A DNA stretch of 64,000 nucleotides, from positions 97,231 through 161,230 of the forward strand of contig NZ_JASPDO010000003.1 of NCBI RefSeq assembly GCF_030230605.1, read 5' to 3'. How positions within the stretch are numbered: the first letter of the stretch is position 1; each line of letters opens with the position of its first letter. This document shows, one piece after another, positions 37,151 through 46,431 of the stretch. Source of the DNA: Brevibacterium sp. UMB1308A (GTDB lineage: Bacteria > Actinomycetota > Actinomycetes > Actinomycetales > Brevibacteriaceae). The position numbers were made by a program, and so were the translations under genes. Below the pieces are notes generated by a model that did not search any database, was not told where the DNA came from, and saw only the letters and a list, made by a program, of their open reading frames with translations.

Positions 37151-39460
37151 ATGAATTTTGACTTCCTTGATTCGCAATCCGATTCACAACCCGAAGAACC
37201 GGAAGCACACACCGCACCACACCAGGAAGAACTTCTGGAAAATCTCAACCCGCAGCAGCGACAGGCCGTCACGCATTCAGGTTCGGAGCTGTTGATCGTT
37301 GCAGGTGCTGGGTCAGGAAAAACGACCGTTCTCACACGACGGATTGCGCATATTTTGGCGACTGGCCAAGCTCACCCCGGGCAGATTCTTGCGATCACAT
37401 TCACGAACAAGGCTGCTCGCGAAATGCTCGACCGTGTCACCTCCCTGGTGGGCGAACGGGCACGTGGCATGTGGATCTCTACGTTTCACTCCGCCTGTGT
37501 ACGCATTCTGCGACGCGAAGCACGGGATCGCACATCGAATTTCTCCATCTACGACGCGCAAGACTCTTTACGACTCATCACGCAGGTGACAAAAGAGCTC
37601 GACCTCGACCCCAAAAAGTTCGCGCCCAAGACCCTTCGGAATCGCATTTCAAATCTCAAGAACGAATGTGTGACCGCAGCAGACTTCGAAGCCACAGCTA
37701 AGGAAAACAATCCGTTAGAGCAAGCGACTGCGCGGGTGTACAGCCGGTATCAAGAACGTTTGGCAGTAGCTAACGCGTACGATTTTGACGACCTCATCAT
37801 GGAAACCGTGCGGTTGCTCACGCACAACCCCGAAATCGCGCGCAACTATCGTGCACGCTTCACGCACATTTTCGTCGACGAGTATCAAGACACCAACCCG
37901 GCTCAATACGCGCTGATCCGGGTACTTGCCGGCGCGGACCTGCCAGAGCCCACCGGCCAGCTCACCGTGGTTGGTGACGCCGACCAGTCGATCTACGCGT
38001 TTCGAGGAGCCACTGTTCGCAACATTGTGGAGTTTGAAAAAGACTTCCCCCACGCACAGACGATCGTTCTCGAACAGAACTACAGGTCCACGCAAAACAT
38101 TCTTTCGGCTGCCAACGCGGTCATTCGGAACAACGACGACCGTCGCGACAAGAACTTGTGGACAGACCAAGGAAGCGGTGAAAAAGTGGTGGGGTGGGTC
38201 GCTTCTACTGAGCACGCAGAAGCGCAGTTCATCGTGGACACGATCGACGAACTCATGGACGAATCGGACCTCACGTACGGCGATTTCGCTGTTTTCTACC
38301 GCACTAACGCTCAGTCACGGGCCATTGAAGATGCCCTGGTGAGGGCAGGCCTTCCATACAAGGTGGTTGGTGGAACCCGCTTCTATGAGCGCAAGGAAAT
38401 CAAAGACGTTCTGGCCTATGCTCACGTTTTGTCTAACCCGTCCGACGATGTGAATCTGCGCCGTATTCTCAACGTTCCTAAGCGTGGAATCGGTGACCGT
38501 GGCGAAGCCTTTATTGCGGCACTTGCAAACCGCGAACGCATCAGCTTTTATGACGCACTCCTCCGCGCTGAAGAGGCCCCCGGAATGACAAAACGAACGC
38601 TGGGGCCGCTCCAGTCGTTTGCCAAACTCTTGAGTGATCTCCTCGAAGCGTCCCAGGGCGCTCAGCCGTCCCGCGTCCTTGAAGCGATCATGGAGCAAAC
38701 AGGCTACTTAGACGAACTGAACCGCAGTACCGACCCTCAGGATGAATCACGGGTGGACAACCTCGCGGAGTTGGTTGCGGTTGCTGAGGACTTCCAGCAC
38801 ACACAACCGGAAGCTACGCTCAATGACTTTCTCGAGCGCGTCTCACTGACCGCAGATGCCGACTCTGTTCCAGACTCTCACGCCGGCGAAATCACCCTCA
38901 TGACTTTGCACACAGCCAAGGGCCTAGAGTTCCCCGTGGTGTTCCTCACCGGTTTAGAAGATGGCACGTTCCCGCACCAGCGCTCGTTTACCAGCGCTAC
39001 GGAACTGGCGGAAGAACGTCGTTTGGCCTATGTGGGTCTTACGCGCGCAATGCAGCGCCTCTTTGTGTCTCGCTCAGAAACCCGGTCCATGTGGGGCCAG
39101 TCGTCCTACAACCCGCCCAGTAGGTTCCTGCAAGAGATCCCAGAGGAGCTGATCGATTGGCAGTCGACCGGCACGGTTGCTGCGCCTGTTGCGAGCTCAG
39201 CTAACCGTTCGCTGTCAGCTGGCCGGTACACCTCGGGAGGACGCACGGCAGCTTCCGTAGGCAGGTCCGGTTCGCGGATCCGGCCGCAAAGGGAGGTTCC
39301 CGAGGTCGCAGTTGGGGATACTCTGTCCCACGACTCCTTTGGTTTGGGAACTGTCGTCGAAGTGACGGGCTCGGGCGATAAAACCGTTGCGCACGTGGAC
39401 TTTGGTTCAGAAGGGACCAAACGGTTACTCATGCGCTACGCGCCAGTGCAAAAACTCTAA
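37151..39460 (+). CDS. pcrA: ATP-dependent DNA helicase PcrA/UvrD
   Basis: A 3'-5' SF1A helicase for nucleotide-excision repair and replication-fork maintenance. The 769-aa protein has the Q-motif NLNPQQRQAV, Walker A VAGAGSGKTTVLTRRIA, motif Ia ITFTNKAAREM, motif II FVDEYQDTN, motif III VVGDADQSIYAFRGA, motif IV EQNYRSTQNI, motif V LMTLHTAKGLEFP and motif VI LAYVGLTRAMQRL. The C-terminal ~130 residues form the flexible tail with a Tudor-like end (VAVGDTLSHDSFGLGTVVEV). The start ATG at 37151 lacks a clear ribosome site. Confidence 0.96.
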   Translation: MNFDFLDSQSDSQPEEPEAHTAPHQEELLENLNPQQRQAVTHSGSELLIVAGAGSGKTTVLTRRIAHILATGQAHPGQILAITFTNKAAREMLDRVTSLVGERARGMWISTFHSACVRILRREARDRTSNFSIYDAQDSLRLITQVTKELDLDPKKFAPKTLRNRISNLKNECVTAADFEATAKENNPLEQATARVYSRYQERLAVANAYDFDDLIMETVRLLTHNPEIARNYRARFTHIFVDEYQDTNPAQYALIRVLAGADLPEPTGQLTVVGDADQSIYAFRGATVRNIVEFEKDFPHAQTIVLEQNYRSTQNILSAANAVIRNNDDRRDKNLWTDQGSGEKVVGWVASTEHAEAQFIVDTIDELMDESDLTYGDFAVFYRTNAQSRAIEDALVRAGLPYKVVGGTRFYERKEIKDVLAYAHVLSNPSDDVNLRRILNVPKRGIGDRGEAFIAALANRERISFYDALLRAEEAPGMTKRTLGPLQSFAKLLSDLLEASQGAQPSRVLEAIMEQTGYLDELNRSTDPQDESRVDNLAELVAVAEDFQHTQPEATLNDFLERVSLTADADSVPDSHAGEITLMTLHTAKGLEFPVVFLTGLEDGTFPHQRSFTSATELAEERRLAYVGLTRAMQRLFVSRSETRSMWGQSSYNPPSRFLQEIPEELIDWQSTGTVAAPVASSANRSLSAGRYTSGGRTAASVGRSGSRIRPQREVPEVAVGDTLSHDSFGLGTVVEVTGSGDKTVAHVDFGSEGTKRLLMRYAPVQKL

Positions 39461-39475
39461 GATCCCAGACACAGC

Positions 39476-39508
39476 AAAGGGGCGGGAGCTCTATGCTCCC
39501 GCCCCTTT
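39476..39508. terminator. bidirectional terminator between pcrA and the antitoxin-like gene
   Basis: AAAGGGGCGGGAGC and GCTCCCGCCCCTTT form a 14-bp perfect stem with a 5-nt loop. A T-tract follows on the plus strand and AAA/TTT symmetry gives a short U-tract on the minus strand. Confidence 0.85.
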
Positions 39509-39526
39509 TGAGAAGAACGTGTGTTC

Positions 39527-39709
39527 TTACTCGTTTCCGAGCTTGCCGTCAGCAGCGTCGCGACCCTGGTTAACCTGGTCTTCGAACTTGCCACCGGTCT
39601 TGTCGTTAGCGAAGTCAGCACCCTTGTCGAGTGCGTCGTCGGTAACGCCTTCAGCCTTTTCGCTATTAACTGCGTCCTTTGCCTTGTCTGCGAAGTCTCC
39701 GAGTCCCAT
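39527..39709 (-). CDS. MT0933-like antitoxin family protein
   Basis: A 60-aa hydrophilic protein: MGLGDFADKAKDAVNSEKAE, followed by a helical region rich in Asp, Lys and Ala with GVTDDALDKGADFANDKTGG and DAADGKLGNE. It fits the actinobacterial MT0933/Rv0909-type antitoxin family, whose members often resemble stress-induced CsbD-like proteins. No toxin gene lies on either side, so a toxin-antitoxin role is not supported here. The ATG at 39709 has a very strong AAGGAGG; the longer reading upstream is excluded by it. A leader hairpin precedes the Shine-Dalgarno. Confidence 0.75.
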   Translation of the reverse strand: MGLGDFADKAKDAVNSEKAEGVTDDALDKGADFANDKTGGKFEDQVNQGRDAADGKLGNE

Positions 39710-39730
39710 TAATCCTCCTTGTATTACGTG

Positions 39731-39754
39731 GACAGTTGCGATCAGCAACCTGTC
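39731..39754 (-). promoter_or_regulatory. 5'-leader hairpin of the antitoxin-like gene
   Basis: GACA-GTTGC pairs with GCAAC-TGTC, with a one-base bulge, ending about 11 bp upstream of the AAGGAGG site. It could affect mRNA stability or translation. Confidence 0.35.
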
Positions 39755-39796
39755 TCCAACATTTCCATCGAGTAGCTTGTGAGACAACCGCCCCTT

Positions 39797-39837
39797 AAGA
39801 AAACCTTGCGATTTTCACGTGACGTTCAGGTTTTCTT
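39797..39837 (-). terminator. possible terminator after the acyl-CoA dehydrogenase gene
   Basis: AAGAAAACCT (39797-39806) and AGGTTTTCTT (39828-39837) are perfect 10-bp arms with a 21-nt loop, 14 bp beyond the stop. The stem is A+T-rich, so the assignment is tentative. Confidence 0.4.
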
Positions 39838-39851
39838 CGCCGTTCCTTCAG

Positions 39852-40985
39852 CTAGCGTGTGAGCTGGCGCCCGATGATGGTCCGCTGAATCTCCGAGGAG
39901 CCCTCGTAAATGCGGAAGATTCGGACGTCACGGGCGTAGCGCTCGAGCGGGAAGTCCCTGGTGAAGCCGTAACCACCGTGAATCTGCAGAGCTTCGTCCG
40001 TGATGAACGCGGCGGCTTCAGATGCCACCAGTTTTGCGGTTGCCGACTTGATGGTGAAGTCTTCGCCCGTGTCACGCGAGTGCGCGGCGTCCATTGTGAC
40101 GAGGAATGCCTGCTGGTAGCGCGCGTAGATGTCAGCAAGCTTGAAAGCGATCGCCTGAAGGGCCGCAATAGGTTTGCCGTTGATGTGGCGAGTCTTGGAC
40201 CATGCAACAGCGTGCTCCATAGCCTTGCGCGAAATACCGATACTCATCGCGGCAACTTCGATACGACCTCGGTCCAGGACCTTCATGGCGGTCTTAAAGC
40301 CCTGGCCTTCTTCACCCAGTAGGGCGTCTGCAGGCAGTTCGCAGTCGAACGAGATTTCATACACGGGTGATCCGCGCAGACCCATCGTCTTTTCGTGGCC
40401 ACCGACCACAATGCCTTCGACCTTAGCGGTGTCGACCAGGAAGGCCGAGATTCCGCGGTGGCCGGCCTCGGGGTCAGTGATGGCGTACACGACGACAAAG
40501 TCAGCGAACCCAGCATTCGTGATGAAGTGCTTGGTGCCCTTGAGGTGCCAACCGTTGTCAGTGCGCACGGCTTTTGTGCTCATTTCGGCTGGGTTAGAAC
40601 CTGCGCCGGGCTCGGTGAGACCAAATGCACCAATGACTTCACCGCTGGCAGCACGTGGCAAGTAGGCGTTCTTCTGTTCGTCGGTTCCGCCAATCAGCAC
40701 AGAGTCTGTGGCCAGGTAGTGCGCGGTGACGATCGACGCGGTCGAACCACATCCGCCAGCGACTGCAGCGACCATGTGGGTCATCGCGACCGAGCTGATT
40801 CCTGGACCACCGTACTCTTCTGGCAGGTTAAGTCCCATGACTCCCATGTTCGCGAGCGCCTTAATGACGTCGTGAGGAATCTCTTCAGTTTCGTCGGTTT
40901 TCGCGGCTTGGGGTTCCAGAACTTCGTTCGATAGCTCCTCGACGGCTTCGATGAGCATCTTCTCGTCGTCAGATACACCAAACAT
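39852..40985 (-). CDS. acyl-CoA dehydrogenase
   Basis: An FAD enzyme oxidising acyl-CoA to the 2-enoyl-CoA. The 377-aa length is typical of the short-/branched-chain group. Motifs: FGLTEPGAGSNPAEMSTKAV (FAD/substrate site), FITNAGFADFVVVYA, and ERYARDVRIFRIYEGSSEIQRTIIGRQL, where the catalytic base Glu is in YEGSSEIQ. Chain-length or branched substrate cannot be fixed. ATG 40985 follows AGGAGG; a 33-residue upstream extension would enter the CoA-transferase gene. The 10-bp gap to that gene indicates a two-gene operon. Confidence 0.93.
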   Translation of the reverse strand: MFGVSDDEKMLIEAVEELSNEVLEPQAAKTDETEEIPHDVIKALANMGVMGLNLPEEYGGPGISSVAMTHMVAAVAGGCGSTASIVTAHYLATDSVLIGGTDEQKNAYLPRAASGEVIGAFGLTEPGAGSNPAEMSTKAVRTDNGWHLKGTKHFITNAGFADFVVVYAITDPEAGHRGISAFLVDTAKVEGIVVGGHEKTMGLRGSPVYEISFDCELPADALLGEEGQGFKTAMKVLDRGRIEVAAMSIGISRKAMEHAVAWSKTRHINGKPIAALQAIAFKLADIYARYQQAFLVTMDAAHSRDTGEDFTIKSATAKLVASEAAAFITDEALQIHGGYGFTRDFPLERYARDVRIFRIYEGSSEIQRTIIGRQLTR

Positions 40986-40995
40986 GTGCTTCCTC

Positions 40996-42114
40996 CTAAA
41001 TTTCGTCGTTGTGTTCACCCAGGCGGGGAACCGGCAGCTCAGCGACTGGCCGCTCGCCGTCAAAGAGCAGTGGGTGTCCCGCATAGCGGTGGCCTGTGCG
41101 TTCGTCAGTGCGGATGAGGTCGCGTTCCCGGCCGAGGTCGGACTCGAGGCTCTGTTTCAAGTCCAGTACCGCTGAGCACGGGATTCCGTTCGTACCGAGG
41201 AGCTCCAGTGCCGAATCAACAGTGTGGGATTTGAGAGCTTCCTCGATTTCGGCGCGGAGATCCTCTTCGTTCGCCTTCCGCTTGGGGTCGGTGAGGAAAC
41301 GTTCGTCGGTTGCGAGCTCAGGCCGTTCAAGGGTTTCAGCGAGGTGAGCAAACAGGCGGTCGTTTGCCACCGCAATAACAATGAGCCCATCAGACACCTG
41401 GTAGGTGTCAAAAGGCGCGGTGACGGGGTGAGCGTTCCCTGAAGGAACCGGCGCCTCACCCGTCGAGTCGTACACCGCCACGTTGGTAGGCTGCATCGAA
41501 ACCAGCACATCGTACATGGGAATGTCCACATGGCTACCCTCGCCGGTGACCTTCTGCTTGTACAGAGCAGACGCGATCCCAAAGGCTGCAAGGTTTCCGG
41601 CTGCGACATCAGCAATCGACTCCCCTACACGCGTAGGTCCACTTTCAGCTGTCCCCGTAGCCGCCATGAGGCCACTACGTGCTTGAACCACGGTGTCATA
41701 CGCTGGGCTCTTGGCGAAGCTACCGGCCTGCCCGTAACCAGAAATAGATGCGTACACCAATTCAGGACGCTTAGCACGCAACTGTTCAGCTGAAATACCC
41801 AACTTCTGAGCAACGCCGGGGCGGAAGTTTTCAACCACAACGTCGGCACGCTCGAGAAGAGCATCCAAACGCGCACGGTCTTCATCAGACTTCAGGTCGA
41901 TTTCAACCGATTTCTTTCCGCGGTTAAGGCCAGAGAAGTAGACGCTCTCTCCGTCTTTAAAGGGACCCAGGTGTCGCGCGTCGTCGCCCACGCCGGGGAT
42001 TTCGATCTTGATGACCTCAGCACCTAGATCAGCAAACATCGCGGTCGCGTAGGGACCGGCAAGCACTCGTGAAAAATCTACGATTGTGACGCCAGAAAAC
42101 GGTGAATGTGACAT
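40996..42114 (-). CDS. CaiB/BaiF-family CoA-transferase
   Basis: Class III CoA-transferases move CoA between carboxylic acids; related family members are alpha-methylacyl-CoA racemases. The 372-aa protein has FSRVLAGPYATAMFADLGAEVIKIE, RGKKSVEIDLKSDEDRA, VVENFRPGVAQKLGI and the region around YDTVVQARSGLMAATG where the catalytic Asp of the family is expected; I did not verify its exact position. With the acyl-CoA dehydrogenase downstream it forms a catabolic pair that would activate and then oxidise an acid, substrate unknown. A GACAAT box lies 6 nt upstream of the ATG, so it may be leaderless. Confidence 0.92.
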   Translation of the reverse strand: MSHSPFSGVTIVDFSRVLAGPYATAMFADLGAEVIKIEIPGVGDDARHLGPFKDGESVYFSGLNRGKKSVEIDLKSDEDRARLDALLERADVVVENFRPGVAQKLGISAEQLRAKRPELVYASISGYGQAGSFAKSPAYDTVVQARSGLMAATGTAESGPTRVGESIADVAAGNLAAFGIASALYKQKVTGEGSHVDIPMYDVLVSMQPTNVAVYDSTGEAPVPSGNAHPVTAPFDTYQVSDGLIVIAVANDRLFAHLAETLERPELATDERFLTDPKRKANEEDLRAEIEEALKSHTVDSALELLGTNGIPCSAVLDLKQSLESDLGRERDLIRTDERTGHRYAGHPLLFDGERPVAELPVPRLGEHNDEI

Positions 42115-42190
42115 ACATCAATTGTCCCAGCCTGGGCTAGAACATTCAGTTTCTCCCGAACACGAGTGTCCAGCTAGTCGGACAAAATGC

Positions 42191-42460
42191 TTACACGCCA
42201 GGGACCGTCAGCGCGAGTGTCAGCACTAAGCCGGCCAGGATCATCAGCGTGGTTACATCGGCGATCATGCTGCGGTTACTCCACCACGAATTCCACGGGC
42301 TCAAACGCACACACGCCAGCCCAACCAGGCAGAGCGCTAAACATGCCGCCGTGTAGAGCACGCTCACAAACGCAAGTGCGCAAGCCACCAGAATCCACAG
42401 CAGGGTCACCAACAAGACCCAATCACGGCCGGTGGGGTTGGAGAACCTGCGTTTCCACAC
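42191..42460 (-). CDS. DUF3017 membrane protein
   Basis: This encodes about 89 aa, with a short basic N-terminus and three hydrophobic stretches (WVLLVTLLWILVACALAFVS; AACLALCLVGLACVRL; ADVTTLMILAGLVLTLALTV). The residues WxxWxSNRS before the last helix fit DUF3017, found downstream of purH in actinobacteria. Function is unknown. The GTG at 42460 is the first standard start. The frame stays open upstream into purH (basic residues [12 protein letters not shown]), with an ATT overlapping the purH end, so the true start could be earlier. Confidence 0.75.
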   Translation of the reverse strand: MWKRRFSNPTGRDWVLLVTLLWILVACALAFVSVLYTAACLALCLVGLACVRLSPWNSWWSNRSMIADVTTLMILAGLVLTLALTVPGV

Positions 42461-42512
42461 GATCCACCGTTTGGAAATAGGCCCGCGGCCTCGTCGTTTC
42501 GTCCGAGCTTTT

Positions 42513-44045
42513 TTAGTGGAAGAAATGGCGAGTACCCGTCAAATAGAGCGTCAATCCTGCCTTGCGTGCAGCTTCGATCACTTCTTCATCTCGAATCGAC
42601 CCACCAGGTTGCACCACCGCACGCACGCCAGCCTCGATGAGCACTTCCAAACCGTCAGCAAACGGGAAGAAGGCGTCAGACGCCACAACAGATCCGCGAG
42701 CGCGCTCCTCACCGGCACGCGATACTGCCAAACGGGCCGAATCAACCCGGTTGACCTGCCCCATTCCAATACCCACAGAAGCACCGTCTTTTGCCAACAG
42801 AATTGCGTTGGACTTCACCGACCGGACCGCGCGCCATGCAAACACCAAGTCAGCGAGTGTCGCGTCATCGGCAGGTTCGCCAGTAGCCAACGTCCAGTTG
42901 TCTGGGTTGTCGCCTGGGGCCTGGTACACGTCACGTTCCTGAACCAAGATCCCGCCGCTGATCGATCGGAACTCTGTTGGAGCAAACGACACATCCCCCA
43001 GTTCCAACAGGCGGATATTCTTCTTTTTCTGCAAAACCTCAGCGGCACCTTCTTCGAAGGACGGAGCGGCAACGACCTCGGTGAAAATAGGGGCGATCTG
43101 CTCCGCAAGTGCCACAGTCACTGGCCGGTTTGTCGCGATGACCCCACCGAAAGCAGAAACCGAATCACACTCATGGGCACGTGCGTGAGCTTCCTCAATT
43201 GTTGTCCCCACCGCGACCCCACACGGGTTGGCGTGCTTAATGATTGCCACTGCGGGTTCGTCGAAGTCATAGGCCGTGCGCACTGCAGCATCCGTGTCTT
43301 GGTAGTTGTTGTACGACATTTCTTTTCCGTGCAACTGCTTGGCAGATGCCAGGCCCCCACCAGTTGCGTACACGCGTGCTTCCTGGTGTGGGTTCTCGCC
43401 GTAACGCAAACCGGACTTCAACTCTCCCGTAGCCCCAAAGAACTCCGGAGTTTCGCTGTGTGAAGCGAACCACGACGCAACTGCAACGTCATAGGTTGCG
43501 GTGTGTGCGAACGCTTTAGCCGCAAGAGCAGTCCGTTGCTCGAGCGTGAAGCCGCTACCCTGTGCAGCTTCAACAACAGAAGAGTAGTCAGCGGGGTCTA
43601 CCACGATCGCCACGGACGCGTGGTTCTTCGCAGCGGCCCGCACCATGGAAGGGCCACCGATATCGATCTTTTCAATACAGTCGTCATACCCTGCACCGGA
43701 GGCGACAGTTTCACTAAACGGGTAGAGATTCACCACAACCAGGTCAAACGCTTCGATGTTCAGGTCTGCCAATTGCGTCATGTGGTGGGGGTTGCGGGTG
43801 TCAGCGAGGATCCCCGCGTGAACACGTGGGTGAAGCGTTTTGACGCGCCCGTCAAGACACTCAGGGAAGTCGGTGAGCTCTTCCACTTTGGTGACCGCGA
43901 CACCGGCCTGCGCGATCGTCGACGCTGTTGAGCCTGTCGAAACAATGTCGACTCCCGCGGAAGCCAGGCTCTGAGCGAATTCTTCTAACCCGGTCTTGTC
44001 AAAAACACTGATAAGAGCGCGGCGAATAGGGCGTTGTTCAGACAC
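42513..44045 (-). CDS. purH: bifunctional AICAR formyltransferase / IMP cyclohydrolase
   Basis: PurH makes the last two steps to IMP. The 510-aa protein has the N-terminal MGS-like cyclohydrolase ([46 protein letters not shown]) and the C-terminal transformylase with [14 protein letters not shown], the active-site [14 protein letters not shown] and [20 protein letters not shown]. It overlaps purN by 8 bp, so purN and purH are translationally linked. DUF3017 follows 52 bp later. Confidence 0.97.
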   Translation of the reverse strand: MSEQRPIRRALISVFDKTGLEEFAQSLASAGVDIVSTGSTASTIAQAGVAVTKVEELTDFPECLDGRVKTLHPRVHAGILADTRNPHHMTQLADLNIEAFDLVVVNLYPFSETVASGAGYDDCIEKIDIGGPSMVRAAAKNHASVAIVVDPADYSSVVEAAQGSGFTLEQRTALAAKAFAHTATYDVAVASWFASHSETPEFFGATGELKSGLRYGENPHQEARVYATGGGLASAKQLHGKEMSYNNYQDTDAAVRTAYDFDEPAVAIIKHANPCGVAVGTTIEEAHARAHECDSVSAFGGVIATNRPVTVALAEQIAPIFTEVVAAPSFEEGAAEVLQKKKNIRLLELGDVSFAPTEFRSISGGILVQERDVYQAPGDNPDNWTLATGEPADDATLADLVFAWRAVRSVKSNAILLAKDGASVGIGMGQVNRVDSARLAVSRAGEERARGSVVASDAFFPFADGLEVLIEAGVRAVVQPGGSIRDEEVIEAARKAGLTLYLTGTRHFFH

Positions 44046-44652
44046 GTGAGGACTCGCTTTCTGATGGTGTGAGAGTGACGCGACGCCCGTTGAGGGTCAG
44101 CGTGTGCGTCGCCAAGTCGGACAGAAGTCGCACGAGTTGTTCCCGCTCGACTTCTTTAATTCTTTCGTGAAGGGTTTCTTCAGTGTCAGTGGGACGGATG
44201 TCAATGGGAAACTGACGAATAATGGGGCCAGTATCCACACCCTCATCGATGAGGTGAATAGTCGTACCGGTCACCTGGACTCCGTGGGCCAGGGCATCGC
44301 GCACCGCGTGGGCCCCCGGAAAACTTGGGAGAAGAGCCGGGTGCGTGTTGATGATGGTGCCTGCAAACCTTGAGACAAACTCTGGTCCTAGAATCCTCAT
44401 CAGCCCAGCTGACACGATCCAGTCCGGTTGATAGCTCGCAACCGCATCAGCGAGCGCTCGGTTCCACTCCGCACGATCCGCATACGAAGAAAAATCCACA
44501 CTAAACGCATCGACACCCGCCTGCTCAGCACGCTGCAAAACCGGGGCGTCAGGAAGATCTGACCCCACTGCGACAACGCTGTAGGGCCCGGCAGCGTCCA
44601 AAACCGCCTGGGTGAGTGTCCCTGAACCAGAAGCCAACAGAAGAATACGCAC
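44038..44652 (-). CDS. purN: phosphoribosylglycinamide formyltransferase
   Basis: PurN transfers the formyl group of 10-formyl-THF to GAR. The 204-aa protein has [54 protein letters not shown] (catalytic Asn and His), and [12 protein letters not shown] with the catalytic Asp. The start is GTG at 44652, with TAGAAT exactly 6 nt upstream and no ribosome site, so it is probably leaderless and heads the purN-purH-DUF3017 unit. Confidence 0.96.
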   Translation of the reverse strand: MRILLLASGSGTLTQAVLDAAGPYSVVAVGSDLPDAPVLQRAEQAGVDAFSVDFSSYADRAEWNRALADAVASYQPDWIVSAGLMRILGPEFVSRFAGTIINTHPALLPSFPGAHAVRDALAHGVQVTGTTIHLIDEGVDTGPIIRQFPIDIRPTDTEETLHERIKEVEREQLVRLLSDLATHTLTLNGRRVTLTPSESESSRV

Positions 44653-44658
44653 GTCGCC

Positions 44659-44664
44659 ATTCTA
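44659..44664 (-). promoter_or_regulatory. -10 box of a probable leaderless purN transcript
   Basis: TAGAAT with a 6-nt spacer (GGCGAC) to the purN GTG, the same arrangement as prfC. Confidence 0.55.
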
Positions 44665-44709
44665 AGCCTTGCGGTTCACCGCTCGAGTTCGTGTGCCACA
44701 CTTAGACAC

Positions 44710-45147
44710 GTGATGCCTCCCAAGAATGAAACGACTGAAAACACCTCCATCGGACACGATGAGAAGAAACGCCGGCGCTTGGGCTACACATTTTTAGCCC
44801 TGTGCGCGCTTTCCTTCATGTTCTCTTTCTACCGCTTGCCGTTTTCCTTGCTCGCAGGCGTGTTTTCAATCGGAGCTCTCATTTGGGGTATCCGCCTGTT
44901 CATCGCTTGTGTGAAAACTAAGGGCCCTGCCCCAATGCTGGTGTTTTCAGTCATCGGTGTGGTCGCCTCGGTGATGAGCATCCTGGCCGCCGCTGGAACG
45001 CTCGTCTTGTACCCCACACAAAAGTCCCTCGAAGAATGCACCACATCTGCCATCACTCAAGAAGCCAGCGTTGCGTGTCAAACGGAATACAAACAAGGCG
45101 TCGAGGAGCTCTACAAGCAGATAACCGGACAGCCTCTACCCAGCTGA
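44710..45147 (+). CDS. membrane protein, unknown
   Basis: About 145 aa: a polar N-terminus (~25 residues, rich in Lys and Arg near the membrane), three hydrophobic segments (LGYTFLALCALSFMFSFYRL; LAGVFSIGALIWGIRLFIA; VFSVIGVVASVMSILAAAGTLV), and an extracytoplasmic end with two Cys (LEECTT, VACQTEY) that could form a disulfide. I do not recognise a family. GTG 44710 and ATG 44713 are adjacent possible starts. Its end overlaps the convergent DUF6350 gene by 12 bp. Confidence 0.65.
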   Translation: MMPPKNETTENTSIGHDEKKRRRLGYTFLALCALSFMFSFYRLPFSLLAGVFSIGALIWGIRLFIACVKTKGPAPMLVFSVIGVVASVMSILAAAGTLVLYPTQKSLEECTTSAITQEASVACQTEYKQGVEELYKQITGQPLPS

Positions 45148-46323
45148 TTGTGAATCCGAGTGCTGAGAAGTAGACGTCGAGACATAAAAGTCGCGCAGTT
45201 TTTTCATCCCTAAGCCAAGACCAACCCCAGCTATCAGCCAAACAGCGCTTGCCACCACAAACGTCCACGGAACCACACCCGTAGCTTGCAAGCCTCCCGG
45301 GCCAATTCCACCAAAGAAGAAAAACGACGCGAGTACTAAGGCACACAACGCTTGGATACCTGCAACCACGGAATTCTGCAGCGTCGCCATATCCGAAAAC
45401 GCAACCACTAAGGCAACGACAACAATGGGAACAGCCACCAACGCGATTCCTTCCGGATGTGGTGAGTGCGGGATGACCGCAAAACTCGGAATAGCAGGCA
45501 GTGGACCTTCGAACCCGGACATCGCTGAAGCATGGATGTCACCACCCAAGTGAAGTGGAAACCCTGTCACCCATGTCAGAGTCGCAGCCCACACGGTAGG
45601 CGCAAACATAACCTGCACAATGCCGAGCCCAACAGCGGCAACCGCAGGCGCGCTGTATGAAGAAACGACCTCGGCGGCGGTGGAAAAATTCCTCCACACG
45701 GCAACCGCAAAAACAACATGTGCGGCAACAATAAGAGCAATAAGCAGACGTGCAACAAGTGCTACTGAACCGTCTACAGCATCTCCCCATGCAAAACTCA
45801 AACGATCGTCGCACCAGCGTGCCACATGTTCAGCACCTATACGGATGCCCCAAGCCGGAGCGATGACAAGAAGAATAATGTTGCGGAAAACAGCAAGCCC
45901 AGTAATGGGGGCCCCGCTCACCACAACCGCAACCACAATGACAAGAAGAACGCTCAGTGACAGGCCAGCCAGCCGTAACAGCTGAGTTCTCAGCAAGTCT
46001 TCGGAAGAAACACTGTCTTCTGCACGTAGCGACTTACCTGCGCGATACATCTGCCACGCGATTACGAGCGAAAGCAACGTCGGGGGCAAACTCAAAACAA
46101 AATCGGCCTGTTCGAACGGGAACCCGAAAGCCGCTAACGCACCGCGCGTGGCCCAGTCAGGAATCGTGGAGATAGGCAACATCTTGGCTACCGCCACCAG
46201 CCACATCACAAACGACAAACCCAATGCGCTGAGAACAAAAACGATGAGGACACGGGCGCCCGCCAGCGCACCGAGCCCCACAGGCCGGGCAAACTCATTG
46301 AACGATTGGGAAGTCTTTGGCAC
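45136..46323 (-). CDS. DUF6350 polytopic membrane protein (PerM-like)
   Basis: About 395 aa, with some 10 hydrophobic helices. The C-terminal FGGIGPGGLQATGVVPWTF is close to the glycine-rich motif of DUF6350. In mycobacteria a relative next to purN (PerM) stabilises the divisome component FtsB; the same place beside purN is kept here, but the function is inferred only from that. The C-terminal 20 residues are polar, rich in Ser and Gln. GTG 46323 is taken as the start; a TTG at 46359 would add 12 residues. Neither has a strong ribosome site. Confidence 0.78.
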   Translation of the reverse strand: MPKTSQSFNEFARPVGLGALAGARVLIVFVLSALGLSFVMWLVAVAKMLPISTIPDWATRGALAAFGFPFEQADFVLSLPPTLLSLVIAWQMYRAGKSLRAEDSVSSEDLLRTQLLRLAGLSLSVLLVIVVAVVVSGAPITGLAVFRNIILLVIAPAWGIRIGAEHVARWCDDRLSFAWGDAVDGSVALVARLLIALIVAAHVVFAVAVWRNFSTAAEVVSSYSAPAVAAVGLGIVQVMFAPTVWAATLTWVTGFPLHLGGDIHASAMSGFEGPLPAIPSFAVIPHSPHPEGIALVAVPIVVVALVVAFSDMATLQNSVVAGIQALCALVLASFFFFGGIGPGGLQATGVVPWTFVVASAVWLIAGVGLGLGMKKLRDFYVSTSTSQHSDSQSAG

Positions 46324-46431
46324 ACATACATCTTGCCGTCCCAGCAACGGGTGTTCCAATTAAGACACACCCGGTTTAAAGCCTGCATGATACCTTGGAG
46401 ACGGTATATATAGACGTTTTGTGAGGATTAT

